Below, in pieces: positions 39,526 to 52,884 of a stretch of 64,000 nt of DNA. The stretch is from contig OX344763.1 in the NCBI GenBank assembly GCA_947034895.1, forward strand, positions 57,431,093 through 57,495,092. Direction: 5' to 3'. Source of the stretch: Rhytidiadelphus loreus (lineage: Eukaryota; Streptophyta; Bryopsida; Hypnales; Hylocomiaceae). Below the pieces are notes generated by a model. That model was given only the letters and a program-made list of their open reading frames with translations. It made no database searches and was not told the origin of the DNA. A program made the translations under genes and the position numbers. Numbering within the stretch: position 1 is the first letter of the stretch; each line of letters opens with the position of its first letter.

Positions 39526-41172
39526 TCTCATGAAATTCATTGAAAGAAATCTGGGAAAGAGGTTGTGCAAGTTGCAAGTGCTCCTAAACTCATGAATTAA
39601 TCAACAAAATATATAATTGGGAGTCACGATGAATGACTTTCTAGTACGTGGAAATGAAATATTCGTGCACGAACCTGGCCCTCTATTTTAAAGTCCACAA
39701 AATTGTAATCTCATGGAATTCATGTACAGAAATCTGGGAAAGAGGTTGTGCAAGTTGCAAGTGCTCCTAAACTCATGAATTAATCAACAAAATATATAAT
39801 TGGGAGTCACGATGAATGACTTTCTAGTACGTGGAAATGAAATATTCGTGCATGAACCTGGCCCTCTATTTTAAAGTCCACAAAATTGTAATCTCATGGA
39901 ATTCATGTACAGAAATCTGGGAAAGAGGTTGTGCAAGTTGCAAGTGCTCCTAAACTCATGAATTAATCAACAAAATATATAATTGGGAGTCACGATGAAT
40001 GACTTTCTAGTACGTGGAAATGAAATATTCGTGCACGAACCTGGCCCTCTATTTTAAAGTCCACAAAATTGTAATCTCATGGAATTCATTGAAAGAAATC
40101 TGGGAAAGAGGTTGTGCAAGTTGCAAGTGCTCCTAAACTCATGAATTAATCAACAAAATATATAATTGGGAGTCACGATGAATGACTTTCTAGTACGTGG
40201 AAATGAAATATTCGTGCATGAACCTGGCCCTCTATTTTAAAGTCCACAAAATTGTAATCTCATGGAATTCATGTACAGAAATCTGGGAAAGAGGTTGTGC
40301 AAGTTGCAAGTGCTCCTAAACTCATGAATTAATCAACAAAATATATAATTGGGAGTCACGATGAATGACTTTCTAGTACGTGGAAATGAAATATTCGTGC
40401 ATGAACCTGGCCCTCTATTTTAAAGTCCACAAAATTGTAATCTCATGAAATTCATTGAAAGAAATCTGGGAAAGAGGTTGTGCAAGTTGCAAGTGCTCCT
40501 AAACTCATGAATTAATCAACAAAATATATAATTGGGAGTCACGATGAATGACTTTCTAGTACGTGGAAATGAAATATTCGTGCATGAACCTGGCCCTCTA
40601 TTTTAAAGTCCACAAAATTGTAATCTCATGGAATTCATTGAAAGAAATCTGGGAAAGAGGTTGTGCAAGTTGCAAGTGCTCCTAAACTCATGAATTAATC
40701 AACAAAATATATAATTGGGAGTCACGATGAATGACTTTCTAGTACGTGGAAATGAAATATTCGTGCACGAACCTGGCCCTCTATTTTAAAGTCGACAAAA
40801 TTGTAATCTCATGAAATTCATTGAAAGAAATCTGGGAAAGAGGTTGTGCAAGTTGCAAGTGCTCCTAAACTCATGAATTAATCAACAAAATATATAATTG
40901 GGAGTCACGATGAATGACTTTCTAGTACGTGGAAATGAAATATTCGTGCATGAACCTGGCCCTCTATTTTAAAGTCCACAAAATTGTAATCTCATGGAAT
41001 TCATTGAAAGAAATCTTTGAAAGAGGTTGTGCAAGTTGCAAGTGCTCCTAAACTCATGAATTAATCAACAAAATATATAATTGGGAGTCACGATGAATGA
41101 CTTTCTAGTACGTGGAAATGAAATATTCGTGCACGAACCTGGCCCTCTATTTTAAAGTCCACAAAATTGTAA
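39526..41172 (+). repeat. 9-monomer higher-order repeat, copy 2 (1,647 bp)
   Basis: This matches copy 1 unit by unit at the variable sites except for C at position 80 in the first unit, and TTGAAA with normal AATCAAC in the seventh. No third copy follows; the next unit is a second TT 145C monomer and the order then changes. Confidence 0.83.
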
Positions 41173-41904
41173 TCTCATGGAATTCATTGAAAGAAATCTT
41201 TGAAAGAGGTTGTGCAAGTTGCAAGTGCTCCTAAACTCATGAATTAATCAACAAAATATATAATTGGGAGTCACGATGAATGACTTTCTAGTACGTGGAA
41301 ATGAAATATTCGTGCACGAACCTGGCCCTCTATTTTAAAGTCCACAAAATTGTAATCTCATGAAATTCATTGAAAGAAATCTGGGAAAGAGGTTGTGCAA
41401 GTTGCAAGTGCTCCTAAACTCATGAATTAATCAACAAAATATATAATTGGGAGTCACGATGAATGACTTTCTAGTACGTGGAAATGAAATATTCGTGCAC
41501 GAACCTTGCCCTCTATTTTAAAGTCCACAAAATTGTAATCTCATGGAATTCATGTACAGAAATCTGGGAAAGAGGTTGTGCAAGTTGCAAGTGCTCCTAA
41601 ACTCATGAATTAATCAACAAAATATATAATTGGGAGTCACGATGAATGACTTTCTAGTACGTGGAAATGAAATATTCGTGCATGAACCTGGCCCTCTATT
41701 TTAAAGTCCACAAAATTGTAATCTCATGAAATTCATTGAAAGAAATCTGGGAAAGAGGTTGTGCAAGTTGCAAGTGCTCCTAAACTCATGAATTAATCAA
41801 CAAAATATATAATTGGGAGTCACGATGAATGACTTTCTAGTACGTGGAAATGAAATATTCGTGCACGAACCTGGCCCTCTATTTTAAAGTCCACAAAATT
41901 GTAA

Positions 41905-43917
41905 TCTCATGGAATTCATTGAAAGAAATCTGGGAAAGAGGTTGTGCAAGTTGCAAGTGCTCCTAAACTCATGAATTAATCAACAAAATATATAATTGGG
42001 AGTCACGATGAATGACTTTCTAGTACGTGGAAATGAAATATTCGTGCATGAACCTGGCCCTCTATTTTAAAGTCCACAAAATTGTAATCTCATGGAATTC
42101 ATGTACAGAAATCTGGGAAAGAGGTTGTGCAAGTTGCAAGTGCTCCTAAACTCATGAATTAATCAACAAAATATATAATTGGGAGTCACGATGAATGACT
42201 TTCTAGTACGTGGAAATGAAATATTCGTGCATGAACCTGGCCCTCTATTTTAAAGTCGACAAAACTGTAATCTCATGAAATTCATTGAAAGAAATCTGGG
42301 AAAGAGGTTGTGCAAGTTGCAAGTGCTCCTAAACTCATGAATTAATCAACAAAATATATAATTGGGAGTCACGATGAATGACTTTCTAGTACGTGGAAAT
42401 GAAATATTCGTGCACGAACCTGGCCCTCTATTTTAAAGTCGACAAAATTGTAATCTCATGAAATTCATTGAAAGAAATCTGGGAAAGAGGTTGTGCAAGT
42501 TGCAAGTGCTCCTAAACTCATGAATTAATCAAAAAAATATATAATTGGGAGTCACGATGAATGACTTTCTAGTACGTGGAAATGAAATATTCGTGCATGA
42601 ACCTGGCCCTCTATTTTAAAGTCCACAAAATTGTAATCTCATGAAATTCATTGAAAGAAATCTGGGAAAGAGGTTGTGCAAGTTGCAAGTGCTCCTAAAC
42701 TCATGAATTAATCAACAAAATATATAATTGGGAGTCACGATGAATGACTTTCTAGTACGTGGAAATGAAATATTCGTGCATGAACCTGGCCCTCTATTTT
42801 AAAGTCCACAAAATTGTAATCTCATGGAATTCATTGAAAGAAATCTGGGAAAGAGGTTGTGCAAGTTGCAAGTGCTCCTAAACTCATGAATTAATCAACA
42901 AAATATATAATTGGGAGTCACGATGAATGACTTTCTAGTACGTGGAAATGAAATATTCGTGCATGAACCTGGCCCTCTATTTTAAAGTCCACAAAATTGT
43001 AATCTCATGGAATTCATTGAAAGAAATCTCGGAAAGAGGTTGTGCAAGTTGCAAGTGCTCCTAAACTCATGAATTAATCAACAAAATATATAATTGGGAG
43101 TCACGATGAATGACTTTCTAGTACGTGGAAATGAAATATTCGTGCACGAACCTGGCCCTCTATTTTAAAGTCCACAAAATTGTAATCTCATGGAATTCAT
43201 TGAAAGAAATCTGGGAAAGAGGTTGTGCAAGTTGCAAGTGCTCCTAAACTCATGAATTAATCAAAAAAATATATAATTGGGAGTCACGATGAATGACTTT
43301 CTAGTACGTGGAAATGAAATATTCGTGCATGAACCTAGCCCTCTATTTTAAAGTCCACAAAATTGTAATCTCATGAAATTCATGTACAGAAATCTGGGAA
43401 AGAGGTTGTGCAAGTTGCAAGTGCTCCTAAACTCATGAATTAATCAACAAAATATATAATTGGGAGTCACGATGAATGACTTTCTAGTACGTGGAAATGA
43501 AATATTCGTGCACGAACCTGGCCCTCTATTTTAAAGTCCACAAAATTGTAATCTCATGAAATTCATGTACAGAAATCTGGGAAAGAGGTTGTGCAAGTTG
43601 CAAGTGCTCCTAAACTCATGAATTAATCAAAAAAATATATAATTGGGAGTCACGATGAATGACTTTCTAGTACGTGGAAATGAAATATTCGTGCACGAAC
43701 CTGGCCCTCTATTTTAAAGTCCACAAAATTGTAATCTCATGAAATTCATTGAAAGAAATCTGGAAAAGAGGTTGTGCAAGTTGCAAGTGCTCCTAAACTC
43801 ATGAATTAATCAACAAAATATATAATTGGGAGTCACGATGAATGACTTTCTAGTACGTGGAAATGAAATATTCGTGCACGAACCTGGCCCTCTATTTTAA
43901 AGTCCACAAAATTGTAA
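41905..43917 (+). repeat. 11-monomer higher-order repeat, copy 1 (2,013 bp)
   Basis: Eleven units are repeated immediately downstream with shared private changes in the same slots: AAAACTG with the SalI allele in unit 2, A7 in units 4, 8 and 10, AATCTCGG in unit 7, 145T/152A in unit 8, and CTGGAAAAG in unit 11. Each lies exactly 2,013 bp from its partner (for example 43,027 and 45,040). By the variable sites I compared the two copies are almost identical, so this is one of the youngest duplications in the window. Confidence 0.92.
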
Positions 43918-45930
43918 TCTCATGGAATTCATTGAAAGAAATCTGGGAAAGAGGTTGTGCAAGTTGCAAGTGCTCCTAAACTCATGAATTAATCAACAAA
44001 ATATATAATTGGGAGTCACGATGAATGACTTTCTAGTACGTGGAAATGAAATATTCGTGCATGAACCTGGCCCTCTATTTTAAAGTCCACAAAATTGTAA
44101 TCTCATGGAATTCATGTACAGAAATCTGGGAAAGAGGTTGTGCAAGTTGCAAGTGCTCCTAAACTCATGAATTAATCAACAAAATATATAATTGGGAGTC
44201 ACGATGAATGACTTTCTAGTACGTGGAAATGAAATATTCGTGCATGAACCTGGCCCTCTATTTTAAAGTCGACAAAACTGTAATCTCATGAAATTCATTG
44301 AAAGAAATCTGGGAAAGAGGTTGTGCAAGTTGCAAGTGCTCCTAAACTCATGAATTAATCAACAAAATATATAATTGGGAGTCACGATGAATGACTTTCT
44401 AGTACGTGGAAATGAAATATTCGTGCACGAACCTGGCCCTCTATTTTAAAGTCGACAAAATTGTAATCTCATGAAATTCATTGAAAGAAATCTGGGAAAG
44501 AGGTTGTGCAAGTTGCAAGTGCTCCTAAACTCATGAATTAATCAAAAAAATATATAATTGGGAGTCACGATGAATGACTTTCTAGTACGTGGAAATGAAA
44601 TATTCGTGCATGAACCTGGCCCTCTATTTTAAAGTCCACAAAATTGTAATCTCATGAAATTCATTGAAAGAAATCTGGGAAAGAGGTTGTGCAAGTTGCA
44701 AGTGCTCCTAAACTCATGAATTAATCAACAAAATATATAATTGGGAGTCACGATGAATGACTTTCTAGTACGTGGAAATGAAATATTCGTGCATGAACCT
44801 GGCCCTCTATTTTAAAGTCCACAAAATTGTAATCTCATGGAATTCATTGAAAGAAATCTGGGAAAGAGGTTGTGCAAGTTGCAAGTGCTCCTAAACTCAT
44901 GAATTAATCAACAAAATATATAATTGGGAGTCACGATGAATGACTTTCTAGTACGTGGAAATGAAATATTCGTGCATGAACCTGGCCCTCTATTTTAAAG
45001 TCCACAAAATTGTAATCTCATGGAATTCATTGAAAGAAATCTCGGAAAGAGGTTGTGCAAGTTGCAAGTGCTCCTAAACTCATGAATTAATCAACAAAAT
45101 ATATAATTGGGAGTCACGATGAATGACTTTCTAGTACGTGGAAATGAAATATTCGTGCACGAACCTGGCCCTCTATTTTAAAGTCCACAAAATTGTAATC
45201 TCATGGAATTCATTGAAAGAAATCTGGGAAAGAGGTTGTGCAAGTTGCAAGTGCTCCTAAACTCATGAATTAATCAAAAAAATATATAATTGGGAGTCAC
45301 GATGAATGACTTTCTAGTACGTGGAAATGAAATATTCGTGCATGAACCTAGCCCTCTATTTTAAAGTCCACAAAATTGTAATCTCATGAAATTCATGTAC
45401 AGAAATCTGGGAAAGAGGTTGTGCAAGTTGCAAGTGCTCCTAAACTCATGAATTAATCAACAAAATATATAATTGGGAGTCACGATGAATGACTTTCTAG
45501 TACGTGGAAATGAAATATTCGTGCACGAACCTGGCCCTCTATTTTAAAGTCCACAAAATTGTAATCTCATGAAATTCATGTACAGAAATCTGGGAAAGAG
45601 GTTGTGCAAGTTGCAAGTGCTCCTAAACTCATGAATTAATCAAAAAAATATATAATTGGGAGTCACGATGAATGACTTTCTAGTACGTGGAAATGAAATA
45701 TTCGTGCACGAACCTGGCCCTCTATTTTAAAGTCCACAAAATTGTAATCTCATGAAATTCATTGAAAGAAATCTGGAAAAGAGGTTGTGCAAGTTGCAAG
45801 TGCTCCTAAACTCATGAATTAATCAACAAAATATATAATTGGGAGTCACGATGAATGACTTTCTAGTACGTGGAAATGAAATATTCGTGCACGAACCTGG
45901 CCCTCTATTTTAAAGTCCACCAAATTGTAA
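43918..45930 (+). repeat. 11-monomer higher-order repeat, copy 2 (2,013 bp)
   Basis: This is the tandem partner of 41,905-43,917. The only difference I noticed is at its end, where CACCAAATTG replaces CACAAAATTG (about 45,918-45,923). That allele belongs to the 13-mer that begins here, so the junction between two HOR systems falls at or just before the end of this copy. Confidence 0.92.
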
Positions 45931-48309
45931 TCTCATGGAATTCATGTACAGAAATCTGGGAAAGAGGTTGTGCAAGTTGCAAGTGCTCCTAAACTCATGA
46001 ATTAATCAACAAAATATATAATTGGGAGTCACGATGAATGACTTTCTAGTACGTGGAAATGAAATATTCGTGCATGAACCTGGCCCTCTATTTTAAAGTC
46101 CACAAAATTGTAATCTCATGGAATTCATGTACAGAAATCTGGGAAAGAGGTTGTGCAAGTTGCAAGTGCTCCTAAACTCATGAATTAATCAACAAAATAT
46201 ATAATTGGGAGTCACGATGAATGACTTTCTAGTACGTGGAAATGAAATATTCGTGCACGAACCTGGCCCTCTATTTTAAAGTCCACAAAATTGTAATCTC
46301 ATGGAATTCATTGAAAGAAATCTTTGAAAGAGGTTGTGCAAGTTGCAAGTGCTCCTAAACTCATGAATTAATCAACAAAATATATAATTGGGAGTCACGA
46401 TGAATGACTTTCTAGTACGTGGAAATGAAATATTCGTGCATGAACCTGGCCCTCTATTTTAAAGTCCACAAAATTGTAATCTCATGGAATTCATGTACAG
46501 AAATCTTTGAAAGAGGTTGTGCAAGTTGCAAGTGCTCCTAAACTCATGAATTAATCAACAAAATATATAATTGGGAGTCACGATGAATGACTTTCTAGTA
46601 CGTGGAAATGAAATATTCGTGCACGAACCTGGCCCTCTATTTTAAAGTCCACCAAATTGTAATCTCATGAAATTCATTGAAAGAAATCTGGGAAAGAGGT
46701 TGTGCAAGTTGCAAGTGCTCCTAAACTCATGAATTAATCAACAAAATATATAATTGGGAGTCACGATGAATGACTTTCTAGTACGTGGAAATGAAATATT
46801 CGTGCATGAACCTGGCCCTCTATTTTAAAGTCGACAAAATTGTAATCTCATGAAATTCATTGAAAGAAATCTGGGAAAGAGGTTGTGCAAGTTGCAAGTG
46901 CTCCTAAACTCATGAATTAATCAAAAAAATATATAATTGGGAGTCACGATGAATGACTTTCTAGTACGTGGAAATGAAATATTCGTGCATGAACCTGGCC
47001 CTCTATTTTAAAGTCGACAAAACTGTAATCTCATGGAATTCATTGAAAGAAATCTGGGAAAGAGGTTGTGCAAGTTGCAAGTGCTCCTAAACTCATGAAT
47101 TAATCAAAAAAATATATAATTCGGAGTCACGATGAATGACTTTCTAGTACGTGGAAATGAAATATTCGTGCACGAACCTGGCCCTCTATTTTAAAGTCCA
47201 CAAAATTGTAATCTCATGGAATTCATTGAAAGAAATCTTTGAAAGAGGTTGTGCAAGTTGCAAGTGCTCCTAAACTCATGAATTAATCAACAAAATATAT
47301 AATTGGGAGTCACGATGAATGACTTTCTAGTACGTGGAAATGAAATATTCGTGCATGAACCTGGCCCTCTATTTTAAAGTCGACAAAACTGTAATCTCAT
47401 GAAATTCATTGAAAGAAATCTGGGAAAGAGGTTGTGCAAGTTGCAAGTGCTCCTAAACTCATGAATTAATCAACAAAATATATAATTGGGAGTCACGATG
47501 AATGACTTTCTAGTACGTGGAAATGAAATATTCGTGCACGAACCTGGCCCTCTATTTTAAAGTCGACAAAATTGTAATCTCATGAAATTCATTGAAAGAA
47601 ATCTGGGAAAGAGGTTGTGCAAGTTGCAAGTGCTCCTAAACTCATGAATTAATCAAAAAAATATATAATTGGGAGTCACGATGAATGACTTTCTAGTACG
47701 TGGAAATGAAATATTCGTGCACGAACCTGGCCCTCTATTTTAAAGTCCACAAAATTGTAATCTCATGAAATTCATTGAAAGAAATCTGGGAAAGAGGTTG
47801 TGCAAGTTGCAAGTGCTCCTAAACTCATGAATTAATCAACAAAATATATAATTGGGAGTCACGATGAATGACTTTCTAGTACGTGGAAATGAAATATTCG
47901 TGCAGGAACCTGGCCCTCTATTTTAAAGTCCACAAAATTGTAATCTCATGGAATTCATTGAAAGAAATCTGGAAAAGAGGTTGTGCAAGTTGCAAGTGCT
48001 CCTAAACTCATGAATTAATCAACAAAATATATAATTGGGAGTCACGATGAATGACTTTCTAGTACGTGGAAATGAAATATTCGTGCACGAACCTGGCCCT
48101 CTATTTTAAAGTCCACAAAATTGTAATCTCATGAAATTCATTGAAAGAAATCTGGGAAAGAGGTTGTGCAAGTTGCAAGTGCTCCTAAACTCATGAATTA
48201 ATCAACAAAATATATAATTGGGAGTCACGATGAATGACTTTCTAGTACGTGGAAATGAAATATTCGTGCACGAACCTGGCCCTCTATTTTAAAGTCCACC
48301 AAATTGTAA
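45931..48309 (+). repeat. 13-monomer higher-order repeat, copy 1 (2,379 bp)
   Basis: Thirteen units recur downstream with shared private changes at exactly 2,379-bp spacing: CACCAAATTG in units 4 and 13, TGTACA combined with TT in unit 4, AAAACTG in units 6 and 8, AATTCGGAG in unit 7 (47,121 and 49,500), and GTGCAGGAACC in unit 11 (47,901 and 50,280). Unit 12 has CTGGAAAAG here, replaced by TT in copy 2. Part of the unit (AAAACTG SalI, 145C SalI, A7) resembles the 11-mer, so the two probably share an ancestor. Confidence 0.92.
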
Positions 48310-50688
48310 TCTCATGGAATTCATGTACAGAAATCTGGGAAAGAGGTTGTGCAAGTTGCAAGTGCTCCTAAACTCATGAATTAATCAACAAAATATATAA
48401 TTGGGAGTCACGATGAATGACTTTCTAGTACGTGGAAATGAAATATTCGTGCATGAACCTGGCCCTCTATTTTAAAGTCCACAAAATTGTAATCTCATGG
48501 AATTCATGTACAGAAATCTGGGAAAGAGGTTGTGCAAGTTGCAAGTGCTCCTAAACTCATGAATTAATCAACAAAATATATAATTGGGAGTCACGATGAA
48601 TGACTTTCTAGTACGTGGAAATGAAATATTCGTGCACGAACCTGGCCCTCTATTTTAAAGTCCACAAAATTGTAATCTCATGGAATTCATTGAAAGAAAT
48701 CTTTGAAAGAGGTTGTGCAAGTTGCAAGTGCTCCTAAACTCATGAATTAATCAACAAAATATATAATTGGGAGTCACGATGAATGACTTTCTAGTACGTG
48801 GAAATGAAATATTCGTGCATGAACCTGGCCCTCTATTTTAAAGTCCACAAAATTGTAATCTCATGGAATTCATGTACAGAAATCTTTGAAAGAGGTTGTG
48901 CAAGTTGCAAGTGCTCCTAAACTCATGAATTAATCAACAAAATATATAATTGGGAGTCACGATGAATGACTTTCTAGTACGTGGAAATGAAATATTCGTG
49001 CACGAACCTGGCCCTCTATTTTAAAGTCCACCAAATTGTAATCTCATGAAATTCATTGAAAGAAATCTGGGAAAGAGGTTGTGCAAGTTGCAAGTGCTCC
49101 TAAACTCATGAATTAATCAACAAAATATATAATTGGGAGTCACGATGAATGACTTTCTAGTACGTGGAAATGAAATATTCGTGCATGAACCTGGCCCTCT
49201 ATTTTAAAGTCGACAAAATTGTAATCTCATGAAATTCATTGAAAGAAATCTGGGAAAGAGGTTGTGCAAGTTGCAAGTGCTCCTAAACTCATGAATTAAT
49301 CAAAAAAATATATAATTGGGAGTCACGATGAATGACTTTCTAGTACGTGGAAATGAAATATTCGTGCATGAACCTGGCCCTCTATTTTAAAGTCGACAAA
49401 ACTGTAATCTCATGGAATTCATTGAAAGAAATCTGGGAAAGAGGTTGTGCAAGTTGCAAGTGCTCCTAAACTCATGAATTAATCAAAAAAATATATAATT
49501 CGGAGTCACGATGAATGACTTTCTAGTACGTGGAAATGAAATATTCGTGCACGAACCTGGCCCTCTATTTTAAAGTCCACAAAATTGTAATCTCATGGAA
49601 TTCATTGAAAGAAATCTTTGAAAGAGGTTGTGCAAGTTGCAAGTGCTCCTAAACTCATGAATTAATCAACAAAATATATAATTGGGAGTCACGATGAATG
49701 ACTTTCTAGTACGTGGAAATGAAATATTCGTGCATGAACCTGGCCCTCTATTTTAAAGTCGACAAAACTGTAATCTCATGAAATTCATTGAAAGAAATCT
49801 GGGAAAGAGGTTGTGCAAGTTGCAAGTGCTCCTAAACTCATGAATTAATCAACAAAATATATAATTGGGAGTCACGATGAATGACTTTCTAGTACGTGGA
49901 AATGAAATATTCGTGCACGAACCTGGCCCTCTATTTTAAAGTCGACAAAATTGTAATCTCATGAAATTCATTGAAAGAAATCTGGGAAAGAGGTTGTGCA
50001 AGTTGCAAGTGCTCCTAAACTCATGAATTAATCAAAAAAATATATAATTGGGAGTCACGATGAATGACTTTCTAGTACGTGGAAATGAAATATTCGTGCA
50101 CGAACCTGGCCCTCTATTTTAAAGTCCACAAAATTGTAATCTCATGAAATTCATTGAAAGAAATCTGGGAAAGAGGTTGTGCAAGTTGCAAGTGCTCCTA
50201 AACTCATGAATTAATCAACAAAATATATAATTGGGAGTCACGATGAATGACTTTCTAGTACGTGGAAATGAAATATTCGTGCAGGAACCTGGCCCTCTAT
50301 TTTAAAGTCCACAAAATTGTAATCTCATGGAATTCATTGAAAGAAATCTTTGAAAGAGGTTGTGCAAGTTGCAAGTGCTCCTAAACTCATGAATTAATCA
50401 ACAAAATATATAATTGGGAGTCACGATGAATGACTTTCTAGTACGTGGAAATGAAATATTCGTGCACGAACCTGGCCCTCTATTTTAAAGTCCACAAAAT
50501 TGTAATCTCATGAAATTCATTGAAAGAAATCTGGGAAAGAGGTTGTGCAAGTTGCAAGTGCTCCTAAACTCATGAATTAATCAACAAAATATATAATTGG
50601 GAGTCACGATGAATGACTTTCTAGTACGTGGAAATGAAATATTCGTGCACGAACCTGGCCCTCTATTTTAAAGTCCACCAAATTGTAA
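48310..50688 (+). repeat. 13-monomer higher-order repeat, copy 2 (2,379 bp)
   Basis: It matches copy 1 at all compared variable sites except unit 12 (TT in place of CTGGAAAAG). It keeps the CACCAAATTG, AATTCGGAG, AAAACTG and GCAGGAACC markers in the same slots. Confidence 0.92.
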
Positions 50689-52701
50689 TCTCATGGAATT
50701 CATGTACAGAAATCTGGGAAAGAGGTTGTGCAAGTTGCAAGTGCTCCTAAACTCATGAATTAATCAAAAAAATATATAATTGGGAGTCACGATGAATGAC
50801 TTTCTAGTACGTGGAAATGAAATATTCGTGCATGAACCTGGCCCTCTATTTTAAAGTCCACAAAATTGTAATCTCATGGAATTCATGTACAGAAATCTGG
50901 GAAAGAGGTTGTGCAAGTTGCAAGTGCTCCTAAACTCATGAATTAATCAACAAAATATATAATTGGGAGTCACGATGAATGACTTTCTAGTACGTGGAAA
51001 TGAAATATTCGTGCACGAACCTGGCCCTCTATTTTAAAGTCCACAAAATTGTAATCTCATGGAATTCATTGAAAGAAATCTTTGAAAGAGGTTGTGCAAG
51101 TTGCAAGTGCTCCTAAACTCATGAATTAATCAACAAAATATATAATTGGGAGTCACGATGAATGACTTTCTAGTACGTGGAAATGAAATATTCGTGCATG
51201 AACCTGGCCCTCTATTTTAAAGTCCACAAAATTGTAATCTCATGGAATTCATGTACAGAAATCTTTGAAAGAGGTTGTGCAAGTTGCAAGTGCTCCTAAA
51301 CTCATGAATTAATCAACAAAATATATAATTGGGAGTCACGATGAATGACTTTCTAGTACGTGGAAATGAAATATTCGTGCACGAACCTGGCCCTCTATTT
51401 TAAAGTCGACAAAATTGTAATCTCATGAAATTCATTGAAAGAAATCTGGGAAAGAGGTTGTGCAAGTTGCAAGTGCTCCTAAACTCATGAATTAATCAAA
51501 AAAATATATAATTGGGAGTCACGATGAATGACTTTCTAGTACGTGGAAATGAAATATTCGTGCATGAACCTGGCCCTCTATTTTAAAGTCGACAAAATTG
51601 TAATCTCATGAAATTCATTGAAAGAAATCTGGGAAAGAGGTTGTGCAAGTTGCAAGTGCTCCTAAACTCATGAATTAATCAACAAAATATATAATTGGGA
51701 GTCACGATGAATGACTTTCTAGTACGTGGAAATGAAATATTCGTGCATGAACCTGGCCCTCTATTTTAAAGTCGACAAAACTGTAATCTCATGGAATTCA
51801 TTGAAAGAAATCTGGGAAAGAGGTTGTGCAAGTTGCAAGTGCTCCTAAACTCATGAATTAATCAAAAAAATATATAATTGGGAGTCACGATGAATGACTT
51901 TCTAGTACGTGGAAATGAAATATTCGTGCACGAACCTGGCCCTCTATTTTAAAGTCGACAAAATTGTAATCTCATGGAATTCATTGAAAGAAATCTTTGA
52001 AAGAGGTTGTGCAAGTTGCAAGTGCTCCTAAACTCATGAATTAATCAACAAAATATATAATTGGGAGTCACGATGAATGACTTTCTAGTACGTGGAAATG
52101 AAATATTCGTGCATGAACCTGGCCCTCTATTTTAAAGTCGACAAAATTGTAATCTCATGGAATTCATTGAAAGAAATCTGGGAAAGAGGTTGTGCAAGTT
52201 GCAAGTGCTCCTAAACTCATGAATTAATCAACAAAATATATAATTGGGAGTCACGATGAATGACTTTCTAGTACGTGGAAATGAAATATTCGTGCATGAA
52301 CCTGGCCCTCTATTTTAAAGTCCACAAAATTGTAATCTCATGAAATTCATGTACAGAAATCTGGGAAAGAGGTTGTGCAAGTTGCAAGTGCTCCTAAACT
52401 CATGAATTAATCAACAAAATATATAATTGGGAGTCACGATGAATGACTTTCTAGTACGTGGAAATGAAATATTCGTGCATGAACCTGGCCCTCTATTTTA
52501 AAGTCCACAAAATTGTAATCTCATGGAATTCATGTACAGAAATCTTTGAAAGAGGTTGTGCAAGTTGCAAGTGCTCCTAAACTCATGAATTAATCAACAA
52601 AATATATAATTGGGAGTCACGATGAATGACTTTCTAGTACGTGGAAATGAAATATTCGTGCACGAACCTGGCCCTCTATTTTAAAGTCCACAAAATTGTA
52701 A
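50689..52701 (+). repeat. Decaying third copy of the 13-mer
   Basis: The first eight units follow the 13-mer order but with allele changes: A7 gained in units 1 and 5 and lost in unit 6, SalI in place of CACC in unit 4, no AATTCGGAG in unit 7, and SalI in unit 7. From about 51,970 onward the correspondence fades. It is either an older copy or one altered by gene conversion with neighbours. Confidence 0.72.
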
Positions 52702-52884
52702 TCTCATGGAATTCATTGAAAGAAATCTTTGAAAGAGGTTGTGCAAGTTGCAAGTGCTCCTAAACTCATGAATTAATCAACAAAATATATAATTGGGAGT
52801 CACGATGAATGACTTTCTAGTACGTGGAAATGAAATATTCGTGCATGAACCTGGCCCTGTATTTTAAAGTCGACAAAATTGTAA

